Positions 17,187 to 25,635 of a DNA stretch of 54,051 bases are shown here, one piece after another. The DNA is from Balneolaceae bacterium (lineage in GTDB: Bacteria > Bacteroidota > Rhodothermia > Balneolales > Balneolaceae). The stretch lies in contig SKKO01000157.1 of NCBI GenBank assembly GCA_007123715.1, forward strand, positions 1 through 54,051. The letters are read 5' to 3'. Numbering within the stretch: position 1 is the stretch's first letter; every line of letters starts with the position of its first letter. Under the pieces are notes generated by a model. The model ran no database searches, was not told where the DNA came from, and worked only from the letters and a program-made list of their open reading frames with translations. The translations under genes and the position numbers were made by a program.

Positions 17187-20100
17187 TTATTTTACCCACT
17201 TTCCGTTCAACATAACCCGGTAAATGCGATACATACTGCTGATCTCCTGATCGGGTGAACCGTCTACAAGTATCAGGTCAGCAATTTTTCCGGGTTCAAT
17301 GCTGCCGATTCGCTGATCCGACCGCAGATATCTTGCATTATGAATTGTACTGCTGCTGATCACTTCGAGCGGACTTAGCCCTGCCTCGGCCAACAGCTCC
17401 ATCTCTCTCTGATACGACCATCCAAAACCGGTATAGCGAATTCCGTACACATGCGATCCGTTCACGATTTTCATGCCGGCACGATATGCCATGTATGTAA
17501 ATTTCATCATGTTCTGAAAACCCTTCACATGATAATCTTCCACTTCGTCATCCCCTGCCCTGCGTTCAAATAGTGCCAGTGTAGGCACTAAATAAACATT
17601 GTTGCGGACGGCGAGACCGATCACCTCCTGCACCCGTTCATGCTCAAGATCAATGTTTGCCCATAACTTATAGCGCTCCTCATTCCGTGATTCATTGTTG
17701 TTTTTTACTGTCTCTTTAAATGCCAGCGCATCCAATGAATCGGCAAGGGATGTGCCAAATGACGTTACATGCTCAATTCCGTTCACACCGGCGCGAATCG
17801 CATCATCTGCATCCACAAGCTCAAGATGGGCCATTACCGGGATTCCTGATCCACGGGCTTCCCGCGTGATTTCATCATAATATTCTAACGGCAGCCGGAA
17901 ATAGATTTTAATCCCCGTCCCGCCTTCTTCCACATGTTTTCTTACCGTTTCACGGGCATGTTCCCCGTCTCTGACAACAACCGCCTGCTGAGGCCAAACA
18001 GGCGGATAGCCATCAAGATGGGCACCGGTCAGAAAAACCCTCGGCAGCGGTTTATCGGTAAAATTCAGTGACTGATAAAATCCAACCGGATGGCCGGGAT
18101 CCCGCAATGTGGTAATACCTTTCTGCAGGTAATCGTATAGCAAATCATTATTCATGATTGAATGAAAATGGACATCAATCAGCCCCGGCATGAGTGTTTT
18201 TCCGGCCGCCTCAACTTGCTCGGCCCCATCCGGAATTTCCACATCCCCGCTGCTGCCTGCTGCAATGATCCGGCTGCCCTGAACTACAACAACCGCGTCC
18301 TGAAGCGGGTGACCCCCAAGACCATCGATTAAACGCACCCCGGTTATTGCTAATACGGAACCATCTTCCGGTGCTTCCGGCGGGTTAACCTCCTTCAAAG
18401 GTTGAATAAGCATCGCTCGCAGCTCATCGGAAAGCACCTGCTGCATTTCAGGACCAAAACGGTTATAATCGAACACTTTTTTGAAGCGCAGATTCTGACC
18501 CGCTCCAAGTTTTTCAAAAACCGGACGTGCATGCTGAACGGTGTCATTCACTTCCTGAGGATTTGCCTGGGTATCAATCAAGGGAGTAATCACGGAAACA
18601 CGCCTTGGAGCAATGGCCGCAATCACTTCATGATAATCGTATGGCACATGCTTCTCCTTTCCAATAAAATCAGCGAGCCACGGCTGCAATGGATAATGAT
18701 AAGACCATCGGGCTAGTCCGCCGGTATGTTTTTCATTGGTATCGTTCCTCATGGGGGTAAAGCCCGCAATAGTAATTACTCCGGCAATCCGTTCATCGAG
18801 AGCTGCCGCATGAAGCGCCGCTCGTCCGCCCATGGCATATCCCATAAGATAGATCTGGTCAGTATCCAGAAAACCGGTATCTCCGAATTGGTCGTATTCG
18901 GTAAGCGGTTCATACAGGAGTGCATTTACGGCCTGTTTGATATCGTGCACCTGTTTCCCCAGAAGCGACCATCCCGGGTATCGCTCATAAAACCGTGTGG
19001 CCTCTCCGATCCGGGTTCCATGGCCAATTTGATCAAATGCCATTACTGCAAAACCCTGTGATGCAAGTTCAAGATATGTAGGATTTCCGCGCCGGTAACC
19101 CGCCCTGTACCCGTTTGAAACGGATATAGGGTGAATCCAGATGAGTACCGGCAGTTTTTCACCACGCGCCACAGCATCTTCCGGGTAATAAATATCACCG
19201 GCGACGTAATTGCCAAAATTGAGTGTGAGCGAACCGATTCCCTCATATGCCGAACCCGGTGCTCTTCGGCTAAGCATACTGGAAATATAGCCGCGTTCCG
19301 AACCGTAACTTCCCGCAAAACTCCGGGCTTCCGGCGGCGCAATGCCCAGGCCGGCACGAATTCGTTTCCGGATTTCTGCTGAAATGCTATCCCACTGCCG
19401 GGAAAAGTCGCCCATATCATCCATATCCACAAGAAGATCAACAGATCCGGCCGCCGGAAAATCATCCGGGTTAAGACGTACCGGTGTGGTTCGTTCCCAG
19501 TCTTCAAAAGCCGGGTACATCGGATCGCTTGAAACTCCTTCCAGTTGATTCCGGTGAAACTGAACATCCAGCCAGTCGATGTATTCTTCCATATCCCCCG
19601 CTTTGGTCTCGTGGGTGCCCGGGCGATACAATATTTGTATCCGGTCGCCGGCCTCCAAAAATTCATATACTTTTTGGGCCGACCGCCAGGAGTGTTCGAT
19701 ATCCCAGACACTTTCCACATTATCATTCAATGCAACAGCATAGAGAAACGGCGTAGGAGCAATGGCTGCGACCATATTCGGAGTGTCGATGGGAAGTTTA
19801 TCTTCTCGGCCTGCAAAAAACCGGAGCCTGGGATGGAACCAGTCTGGAAAACGCCGGGTAAGTATCTCAATACCCTCCGCAAATTCCGATTCCGAGAAAA
19901 AGCGAAAGGTATTCACCCCTCCGGCGCCGGAACTGCTGGATATAATCGCGCCAAAACGGGGATCCAGTGCACCAGCAATTACAGAAAGCTTGCCGTTGCG
20001 GGAATGTCCGGTAAGGGCAACCTTATCGCTGTCAATGAAATCGAGTGTTTCAAGATAATCCAGAACCCGGCTTGCTCCCCATGCCCTCCGGGCCATGAGC

Positions 20101-20828
20101 GACCAGTCGTATCCGGGATAGACCTCTTTCCATGCTTCGGTGTCGTCGTTGGAATCGGCACCTGCATATACAACGCCTGCGTAACCGCGGCTAACCGCAA
20201 CCAGCGCCCAGCGGCGGTGATTATCCTGGGTCATAAATACCGGGAACGGCCCCTCTCCTTTCGGAAGGATCATCTCAAACGAAAGTGTTGCATTATAGTC
20301 CGGGCCAAACTCCAGTACAATATCGTGAACCGTTGCATGGCTTTCGTCCCGGACAGATTCGTGCTGCACCCGCAGATTCCCGGGCGGTGCCGGCACCTGT
20401 CCGATAAGCCACTGCATCATCAGCCCACGAATCTCCTCCTGCCGCTTCGGCCATTCTTCGGCAGATGTTATTCGGTCTCCATTCGCCATCCTGAGCGGAT
20501 CAGGAATAAAAGGGGTACTCTCCATCGCGTCAAAATCGGGTGGCAATTCACCCGTTTCGTTCAGCCATCTGAGCCATTCATTGTTATCGTCCGGCCATTC
20601 ATTCTCAGAAGGCAAGAGCAGGTGAAGCTCTTCCAGAAAACCAAGTCTGGGCTCATCTGATTCACCTGCTGATTGTGACACCACAGTTGCCGGAAAACAA
20701 ACTGAGATAATAATTCCCGCACATATAACTAAATGCAATAACACTCCACAAACATCCCGCCTTTCCCGCATAACCAAAATTGAATTGATCATTTCAAATT
20801 CGCGCCAAAAAAATTTTATCTGGCTCAA
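17187..20828 (-). CDS. Triple fusion: two alpha/beta-hydrolase modules plus an amidohydrolase module
   Basis: 1213 residues from the track start; Met20 (20771), which directly precedes the hydrophobic signal segment, is the likelier start. Module 1 (about 80-440) resembles CE15 glucuronoyl esterases and related acyl hydrolases, with nucleophile motif LTGHSRNGKLSV and a late RPGTHE histidine. Module 2 (about 500-765) is dienelactone hydrolase/acetyl-xylan esterase-like, but its nucleophile elbow reads GYAMGG, with Ala665 where Ser is expected. Module 3 (about 780-1213) is an imidazolonepropionase-like amidohydrolase with DVHFH, TGIKIYF, MAHLELV and GIEHVTS, but the usual GTD near its end is GSH. 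Exported; substrate unknown, perhaps esterified polysaccharide. It is divergent from a GH5-like gene. Confidence 0.85.
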   Translation of the reverse strand: MSQIKFFWREFEMINSILVMRERRDVCGVLLHLVICAGIIISVCFPATVVSQSAGESDEPRLGFLEELHLLLPSENEWPDDNNEWLRWLNETGELPPDFDAMESTPFIPDPLRMANGDRITSAEEWPKRQEEIRGLMMQWLIGQVPAPPGNLRVQHESVRDESHATVHDIVLEFGPDYNATLSFEMILPKGEGPFPVFMTQDNHRRWALVAVSRGYAGVVYAGADSNDDTEAWKEVYPGYDWSLMARRAWGASRVLDYLETLDFIDSDKVALTGHSRNGKLSVIAGALDPRFGAIISSSSGAGGVNTFRFFSESEFAEGIEILTRRFPDWFHPRLRFFAGREDKLPIDTPNMVAAIAPTPFLYAVALNDNVESVWDIEHSWRSAQKVYEFLEAGDRIQILYRPGTHETKAGDMEEYIDWLDVQFHRNQLEGVSSDPMYPAFEDWERTTPVRLNPDDFPAAGSVDLLVDMDDMGDFSRQWDSISAEIRKRIRAGLGIAPPEARSFAGSYGSERGYISSMLSRRAPGSAYEGIGSLTLNFGNYVAGDIYYPEDAVARGEKLPVLIWIHPISVSNGYRAGYRRGNPTYLELASQGFAVMAFDQIGHGTRIGEATRFYERYPGWSLLGKQVHDIKQAVNALLYEPLTEYDQFGDTGFLDTDQIYLMGYAMGGRAALHAAALDERIAGVITIAGFTPMRNDTNEKHTGGLARWSYHYPLQPWLADFIGKEKHVPYDYHEVIAAIAPRRVSVITPLIDTQANPQEVNDTVQHARPVFEKLGAGQNLRFKKVFDYNRFGPEMQQVLSDELRAMLIQPLKEVNPPEAPEDGSVLAITGVRLIDGLGGHPLQDAVVVVQGSRIIAAGSSGDVEIPDGAEQVEAAGKTLMPGLIDVHFHSIMNNDLLYDYLQKGITTLRDPGHPVGFYQSLNFTDKPLPRVFLTGAHLDGYPPVWPQQAVVVRDGEHARETVRKHVEEGGTGIKIYFRLPLEYYDEITREARGSGIPVMAHLELVDADDAIRAGVNGIEHVTSFGTSLADSLDALAFKETVKNNNESRNEERYKLWANIDLEHERVQEVIGLAVRNNVYLVPTLALFERRAGDDEVEDYHVKGFQNMMKFTYMAYRAGMKIVNGSHVYGIRYTGFGWSYQREMELLAEAGLSPLEVISSSTIHNARYLRSDQRIGSIEPGKIADLILVDGSPDQEISSMYRIYRVMLNGKWVK

Positions 20829-21114
20829 ACAATTAAAGAAATCAGAACCATTAATCCCAAATCAAGTTTCAGTTTTTTGGCTTCTATTTCAGAAGATGAT
20901 TGAATTCAACAAGGATCACAAACGAGAATAGTTTTTAATATCTGTATCTTTATGGATATTGGTATAATACCTGTAAGCAATGAAGCTATCGGGGTTCAAG
21001 CAAGAATAAATATCGGGGATTTAGACAGGCAGGGTATTGTAAATGAGCAATGGCCTGCAACATGTAAATGCTGAAATTTTGAGTTAATAAATTATTACAC
21101 ATAAGCTTAATGAC

Positions 21115-22245
21115 ATGAAAAAAATTACTAACATTGTATTACTTACATTTCTTTTCGTCTTTGGGTCATGTAGTTCTGCTGTAGAAGAAAAAGAAGACAC
21201 GTTGGGGAGGTGGTCAGCAGAAAAAGCAAATCAATGGTATGAAGAAACCGGTTGGCTGATTGGTGCTAATTTCAATCCCAGTACTGCAATCAACCAATTG
21301 GAAATGTGGCAGGCAGAAACATTTGACCCGGAGACGATTGACAAAGAGTTGAGTTGGGCAGCGGGTATTGGTTTTAATTCCATGAGAGTCTACCTGCATG
21401 ATTTGGTGTGGAAGGATGACCCTGAAGGGCTCCTTGAGCGAATGGAACAGTATCTTGAAATTGCAGACAGCCATGGTATTGGAACAATGTTTGTATTATT
21501 AGACGGGGTATGGCATCCATACCCTGTATTGGGAGAGCAGCCAACACCGATTCCACATGTACACAATTCCGGATGGGTTCAGAGTCCGAATATTCATGTA
21601 TTGGCCGACCCCGACAAGTGGGGTTATCTTGAGGAATATGTGAAAGGGGTGATATCCCATTTTTCAGATGATAAAAGGATTCATGTTTGGGATCTTTATA
21701 ATGAGCCCGACAACACGAATAACGTGGCATACGGTGATATTGAACTTGAAAATAAACGTGAGATGGCATTCAGGTTACTTCAGGAGAGTTTCAGGTGGGC
21801 AAGGGAGGCAAACCCTTCACAGCCTGTCACTTCAGGGTTATGGTATGGTGATTGGTCGGTTCATGAAAATATGAAAGAAATTGACCGGTTTATGGTTGAA
21901 AATTCTGATGTAATATCATTTCATTCATATGACGGCCCTGAAACAATGGAGCAGCGCATTGAATATTTGCAAAGGTATAACCGCCCAATTTTCTGTACAG
22001 AATATATGGCCCGCCCAAGAGGCAGTACGTTTAAAGCTGAATTGCCTATTTTAAAAAATCATAACGTTAGCGGGTACAACTGGGGATTTGTTGCAGGGAA
22101 ATCTCAGACGATTTATCCATGGGATTCCTGGGAAACTGCATATACAGCAGAGCCCGGATTATGGTTTCATGATATCTTTCGAAGCGATGGAACACCGTAT
22201 GATGAAGATGAGGCAGAGTTTATTAAAAGTATTACGCTTGAATAA
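21115..22245 (+). CDS. GH5-like glycoside hydrolase lipoprotein
   Basis: 376 residues with a lipoprotein signal peptide (FVFGSCSS, Cys19). A TIM-barrel of the GH5/clan A kind is indicated by GIGFNSMRVYLHDLVWKDDP (beta-3), VWDLYNEPDN (acid/base Glu after Asn) and RPIFCTEYMARPRGS (nucleophile Glu), with VISFHSYDGP before the latter. Retaining glycosidases of this clan cut beta-linked glucans, mannans or xylans; the exact substrate cannot be told. It probably acts at the outer membrane or periplasm. It faces away from the triple hydrolase across about 290 bp, suggesting a shared carbohydrate-degradation role. Length is normal for a single catalytic domain. Confidence 0.85.
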   Translation: MKKITNIVLLTFLFVFGSCSSAVEEKEDTLGRWSAEKANQWYEETGWLIGANFNPSTAINQLEMWQAETFDPETIDKELSWAAGIGFNSMRVYLHDLVWKDDPEGLLERMEQYLEIADSHGIGTMFVLLDGVWHPYPVLGEQPTPIPHVHNSGWVQSPNIHVLADPDKWGYLEEYVKGVISHFSDDKRIHVWDLYNEPDNTNNVAYGDIELENKREMAFRLLQESFRWAREANPSQPVTSGLWYGDWSVHENMKEIDRFMVENSDVISFHSYDGPETMEQRIEYLQRYNRPIFCTEYMARPRGSTFKAELPILKNHNVSGYNWGFVAGKSQTIYPWDSWETAYTAEPGLWFHDIFRSDGTPYDEDEAEFIKSITLE

Positions 22246-22593
22246 GTCTTAAATCAGATAACAGATAAGTGAATGAAGATTTGATTTTTCATGCACTTGT
22301 GGTTTACAGAATAAACGATATAATTCTTTTAGGCACAAATCAAAAAACATAACGGTTTGGTGTTTCTGTGGCCTGGCGATTAAAAATAAACTTGTCGTTG
22401 TACAGGCTTTTAAACAACTTTTTCCAATTCAATTGTTGATATTACTCTTCAACTACATCCCAATCACCATTTCAAACTGCTTTGTAAAGCAAAAATTTCA
22501 CTTACCGAAAATTTTTTGGAGTATAATTACATGTTATACTCCGAGGGAAATTCAATCGTTTTTTCATGAGAAAGAGATTAACTACATTTAGAT
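22246..22593. other. Intergenic gap upstream of vapBC remnant
   Basis: About 350 bp with no gene. The only structure seen is the perfect inverted repeat at 22518-22542 close to the vapB start. Confidence 0.6.
22518..22542. promoter_or_regulatory. Inverted repeat, probable VapB(C) operator
   Basis: GGAGTATAA-N7-TTATACTCC, a perfect 9-bp inverted repeat ending 51 bp before the vapB ATG. No T-run follows. Toxin-antitoxin operons of this type are usually autoregulated through such palindromes. Confidence 0.6.
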
Positions 22594-22833
22594 ATGTCTG
22601 AAAAAGAACTCATAAAACAAATCAAGGAGCTTCCTTCTGAAGCCCAACAAGAAGCGGCAGAATTTGTCGACTTTCTCTCAAAAAAATAAATCCAGCAGCC
22701 AGTTGAATCCAGCTCATCTCAAAAGAAATCTATTTTAGAAAGTTCATTCAGAGGTATTTGGAAGATCCGGGAAGTCATGCAAGATAGTACAAAGTGGGTT
22801 CGAGAACTTCGGAAAAGCCGATGGGCTAAATAA
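22594..22833 (+). pseudogene. vapB: VapB-like antitoxin, interrupted by an in-frame TAA
   Basis: Too short for the track. The frame ATG 22594 to TAA 22831-22833 spans 80 codons but has a TAA at 22687-22689 after 31 residues. The first part, KQIKELPSEAQQEAAEFVDFLSKK, is the DUF2281-like N-terminal helix pair. The part after the stop, ILESSFRGIWKIREVMQDSTKWVRELRKSRW, is a typical C-terminal antitoxin tail (DSxxWVRxLRxxRW) that would wrap a PIN toxin. A single base change would restore the frame, so decay looks recent. The 31-residue peptide alone might still fold as a DNA-binding fragment. It lies 8 bp before vapC. Confidence 0.75.
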
Positions 22834-22841
22834 CAACAATT

Positions 22842-23231
22842 ATGCACCAACCTGTAATTGTTGATACAGATATTCTTATCGATTTTGGTTTAGACAAGCC
22901 CGATGCTGTTCAAAGAATGGCAAAACTTGAGGAAAATTATGCAATTAGTGTCAGTGTAATCACGGCAATGGAACTGTACGCGGGATGCCGTAGCAAAAAA
23001 GATCTCAAGAAAGTTGAAGATTTACTTTCGGGTCTAAACATTGAATTGGTAACGAAGGCCGTATCGGAATAAGCGTTCGAGTTGATGAAGATGTTCAGAT
23101 CGAGCCATGGAGTGGAAATTAATGATATGCTGATTGCTGCAACTGTAATGACATTAGAAGTGAAATTGATTAGTAAAAATCAAAAGCACTACACGTTTCT
23201 ACCGGGTCTGGACCTTCGAAATATCCGGTGA
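22842..23231 (+). pseudogene. vapC: VapC-like PIN-domain toxin, interrupted by an in-frame TAA
   Basis: The track shows only the first 76 residues (to 23072), but the same frame continues after the TAA at 23070-23072 to a TGA at 23229-23231, giving a 129-residue full-length product. PIN acidic residues are present on both sides of the stop: VDTDILIDFG and ITAMELYAG before, and GVEINDMLIAATVM with SKNQKHYTFLPGLDL after. VapC toxins are Mg-dependent ribonucleases that cut tRNA or rRNA; the 76-residue fragment lacks the third acidic residue and should be inactive. Together with the broken vapB this is a decayed toxin-antitoxin pair. Confidence 0.85.
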
Positions 23232-23550
23232 GCGAAGCATAACGAAGCATAACAAGTAAAGGCATGGAATGAAGCTTGCCGGGTTCCATGCCGGTGACAG
23301 TTTCTGGGCTATCAGATTATACGTTTTTAAACCGGAACGTGATGGCCTCTTTCATACCAGTTACCGAATCCTGTAATATGAGTCAGGCTATAGTAGGTGA
23401 AGTTGGTCCTTGACTATGATTTATTCGAATACTATAAAATCAATTGAAAATGAGAGTAAACAGCGACTTTGTTTCACCATAGCTTTACCCTGCCAAAATA
23501 AAAAAGGGCTTAAAGTTATGTTTATAATAACCTTAAACCCTTATATATAG
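23232..23550. other. Noncoding stretch after vapC remnant
   Basis: About 320 bp with no gene seen on either strand; it ends in the terminator of the minus-strand tRNA. Confidence 0.6.
23495..23545 (-). terminator. Terminator of tRNA-Met
   Basis: Arms 23504-23519 and 23527-23542 pair over 16 positions with two mismatches; on the minus strand the stem is followed by TTTTTTATTTT. It lies just 3' of the tRNA. Confidence 0.75.
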
Positions 23551-23624
23551 TAGCGTGGGAGGGACTTGAACCCTCGACCTCCGGGTTATGAATCCGACGC
23601 TCTTACCTGCTGAGCTACCACGCC
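23551..23624 (-). tRNA. tRNA-Met (CAT anticodon)
   Basis: The 74-nt minus-strand cloverleaf reads GGCGTGG TA GCTC-AGCAGGTAA-GAGC, anticodon arm TCGGA-TTCATAA-CCCGG, AGGTC, T arm GAGGG-TTCAAGT-CCCTC, CCACGCT A. The anticodon is CAT. GC at the first stem base pairs and the lack of the initiator three-GC run in the anticodon stem favour elongator Met, although a tRNA-Ile with modified C34 cannot be excluded from sequence alone. The anticodon stem has an A-C mismatch next to the loop and the acceptor begins with G-U. CCA is not encoded. Confidence 0.92.
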
Positions 23625-23974
23625 GTCAAACATAAAAATATGCAGCTTTCCTGATTCTGCCGGGAAGATTGCAGAAAAGAAAGATAATATTTTTTCCGGT
23701 TAATGATGAAATCGAAAACCATCTTTTTTGGCAGGTTTTATGCTGAGGCATTGCGATTCGACATCAAGATCATTGTGATGGTTGATACAATCGCAAAAAA
23801 GACCTGGTCTCATTGGTATTCTTGGCATAAATAATGGGCTCCAAGCGCAGTCCTGTGAAGGATGACTGAACCAATTGCCTGAGATAGTAAATGGATTAAT
23901 AGATTAATCTTTTCATGGAGAATGCAGTAATCAAATATCACCCCGTTTTTTGATTACAGATATCGGCACCCTGC

Positions 23975-24028
23975 TTTTCATCCCCAGGGTCGGGACTGTC
24001 CCTACCACTCCAACTTTTCACTTTTCAC
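23975..24028. repeat. Interspersed hairpin repeat, copy A
   Basis: TTTTCATCCCCAGGGTCGGGACTGTCCCTACCACTCCAACTTTTCACTTTTCAC. It is followed directly by copy B and resembles copy C at 31957. The TCCC...GGGA part can form a short hairpin. Confidence 0.85.
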
Positions 24029-24083
24029 TTTTCATCCCGAGAGATCGGGACTGTCGCTACCGCTCCAGCTTTTCACTTTTCAC
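24029..24083. repeat. Interspersed hairpin repeat, copy B
   Basis: TTTTCATCCCGAGAGATCGGGACTGTCGCTACCGCTCCAGCTTTTCACTTTTCAC. The stem TCCCGA-GAGA-TCGGGA is perfect here. Arranged head-to-tail with copy A. Confidence 0.85.
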
Positions 24084-24164
24084 CACCTAAATTGCTCCTT
24101 TATCTTCATTCAATCTTAAGTTATTTTATAAGCTTAATCCAAAACTGATGAACACGTTTTATTG

Positions 24165-25631
24165 ATGGCCAAACGAATTACAAACAGAGCAGACGATTAT
24201 TCCCAGTGGTATTTAGATGTAGTAAAAGAAGCTAAACTTGCAGACCATTCCCCTGTGCGCGGCTGCATGGTAATACGCCCAAACGGGTTTGCCATTTGGG
24301 AAAACATGAAACAGGCTCTCGATAAGATGTTCCGGGATACCGGCCACGAAAATGCGTACTTCCCGTTATTTATCCCTAAATCGTTTCTATCGAAAGAAGC
24401 ACAGCATGTGGAAGGGTTTGCCAAAGAGTGTGCCGTAATCACCCATAGCCGCCTGATGAGTGTGGACGGCGGTGTTGAGGTTGACCCCGATTCCCGCCTT
24501 GATGAAGAACTCATCGTACGGCCCACTTCAGAAACCATCATCTGGGATTCATATAGAAACTGGATACAATCCTACCGCGACCTCCCCATCCTCATCAACC
24601 AGTGGGCAAACGTGGTTCGCTGGGAAATGCGTACCCGTCTGTTCCTGAGAACCATGGAGTTTTTGTGGCAGGAAGGCCATACCGCCCATGCCACCGAACA
24701 GGAAGCCGTTGAAGAGACTCTCAAAATGCTCGAGGTGTATCGCACCTTTGCCGAAGAATTTATGGCCATGCCCGTGGTAACGGGAGTTAAAACCGAATCG
24801 GAACGATTCGCCGGAGCCGTGGATACATACTGTATCGAATCACTGATGCAGGACGGCAAAGCCCTGCAGGCGGGAACTTCTCATTTTCTTGGCCAGAATT
24901 TTGCCAAAGCGTTTGATGTCAAATTCCAGGATAATGACGGAGAACATAAATATGTGTGGGCTACGAGCTGGGGCGTTTCCACACGACTGATCGGCGGCCT
25001 GATTATGACACACTCCGACGATAACGGTCTGGTAATTCCACCTAAACTTGCGCCGACACAGGTGGTGCTGGTACCTATCATTAAAAACGATGATCAGAAA
25101 TCGCAAATCCTGTTGTATGCCGAACCTCTGGTTACCGGGTTAAAAAAAATGGGTGTCTCCGTAAAGGTGGATGACCGCGACAACTTTAAACCGGGATGGA
25201 AATTTGCCGAACACGAAGCACAGGGTGTGCCTGTACGAATTGCGATTGGCCCTCGCGACATGGAAAACGGAAATCTTGAAGTGGCAAGACGCGACACCCT
25301 GAAAAAAGAGATCATCCCAATCGATGGGGCAGGACTTTACATTAGCAGTCTTCTTGAAACCATCCAGAAAGATATGTTTGAAGCTGCCAAAAAACGAACC
25401 AGCGAAGCCACCCGGCATGTAGATACTTATGATCAATTTAAAGAAGCCATTGAAGAGGGGGGTTTTATCTATGCCCATTGGGATGGAACCGCTGAAACCG
25501 AAACTCTGATAAAAGATGAGACAAAAGCAACGATCCGCTGTATTCCGTTAAACGGTGATAAAACGCCGGGTAAATGCATGGTGACCGGAAATCCATCCGC
25601 ACAAAAAGTTCTGTTTGCACGTTCTTACTGA
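24165..25631 (+). CDS. proS: Prolyl-tRNA synthetase, short archaeal/eukaryotic type
   Basis: Class II synthetase that charges tRNA-Pro. At 488 residues, without the INS editing insertion of E. coli-type ProRS, and ending in a C-terminal Tyr (LFARSY), it belongs to the archaeal/eukaryotic-like (type 3) group. Motif 1 region [16 protein letters not shown], motif 2 [24 protein letters not shown], and motif 3 [24 protein letters not shown] are all present. The track start is a TTG at 24162; the ATG at 24165 immediately after is the better start. It overlaps no upstream gene and is followed after 4 bp by nnrDE, with a vanZ-family gene overlapping that, so the three form an operon. Confidence 0.96.
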   Translation: MAKRITNRADDYSQWYLDVVKEAKLADHSPVRGCMVIRPNGFAIWENMKQALDKMFRDTGHENAYFPLFIPKSFLSKEAQHVEGFAKECAVITHSRLMSVDGGVEVDPDSRLDEELIVRPTSETIIWDSYRNWIQSYRDLPILINQWANVVRWEMRTRLFLRTMEFLWQEGHTAHATEQEAVEETLKMLEVYRTFAEEFMAMPVVTGVKTESERFAGAVDTYCIESLMQDGKALQAGTSHFLGQNFAKAFDVKFQDNDGEHKYVWATSWGVSTRLIGGLIMTHSDDNGLVIPPKLAPTQVVLVPIIKNDDQKSQILLYAEPLVTGLKKMGVSVKVDDRDNFKPGWKFAEHEAQGVPVRIAIGPRDMENGNLEVARRDTLKKEIIPIDGAGLYISSLLETIQKDMFEAAKKRTSEATRHVDTYDQFKEAIEEGGFIYAHWDGTAETETLIKDETKATIRCIPLNGDKTPGKCMVTGNPSAQKVLFARSY

Positions 25632-25635
25632 GACC

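Larger units (their letters stand above)
23625..24164. other. Noncoding region before proS
   Basis: About 540 bp without a gene. The right half holds two tandem copies of the interspersed hairpin repeat listed below; the left half shows no structure I can name. Confidence 0.6.

Noticed and set aside
19545-20660. 371-codon plus-strand ORF opposite the triple hydrolase
   Set aside because: It is antisense to a clear multi-domain enzyme, is rich in His, Arg and Pro without any family motif, and is an expected product of the codon bias on the other strand.
20952-21074. 40-codon ORF MDIGIIPVSNEAIG... before the GH5-like gene
   Set aside because: No family match, no ribosome-binding site and too short to separate from chance in this AT-rich gap.
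22594-23231. TAA read as a sense codon (stop-codon reassignment)
   Set aside because: TAA is the ordinary stop of many genes here (for example pyrD, serC and crtI), so reassignment is not supported; local decay explains both interruptions better.
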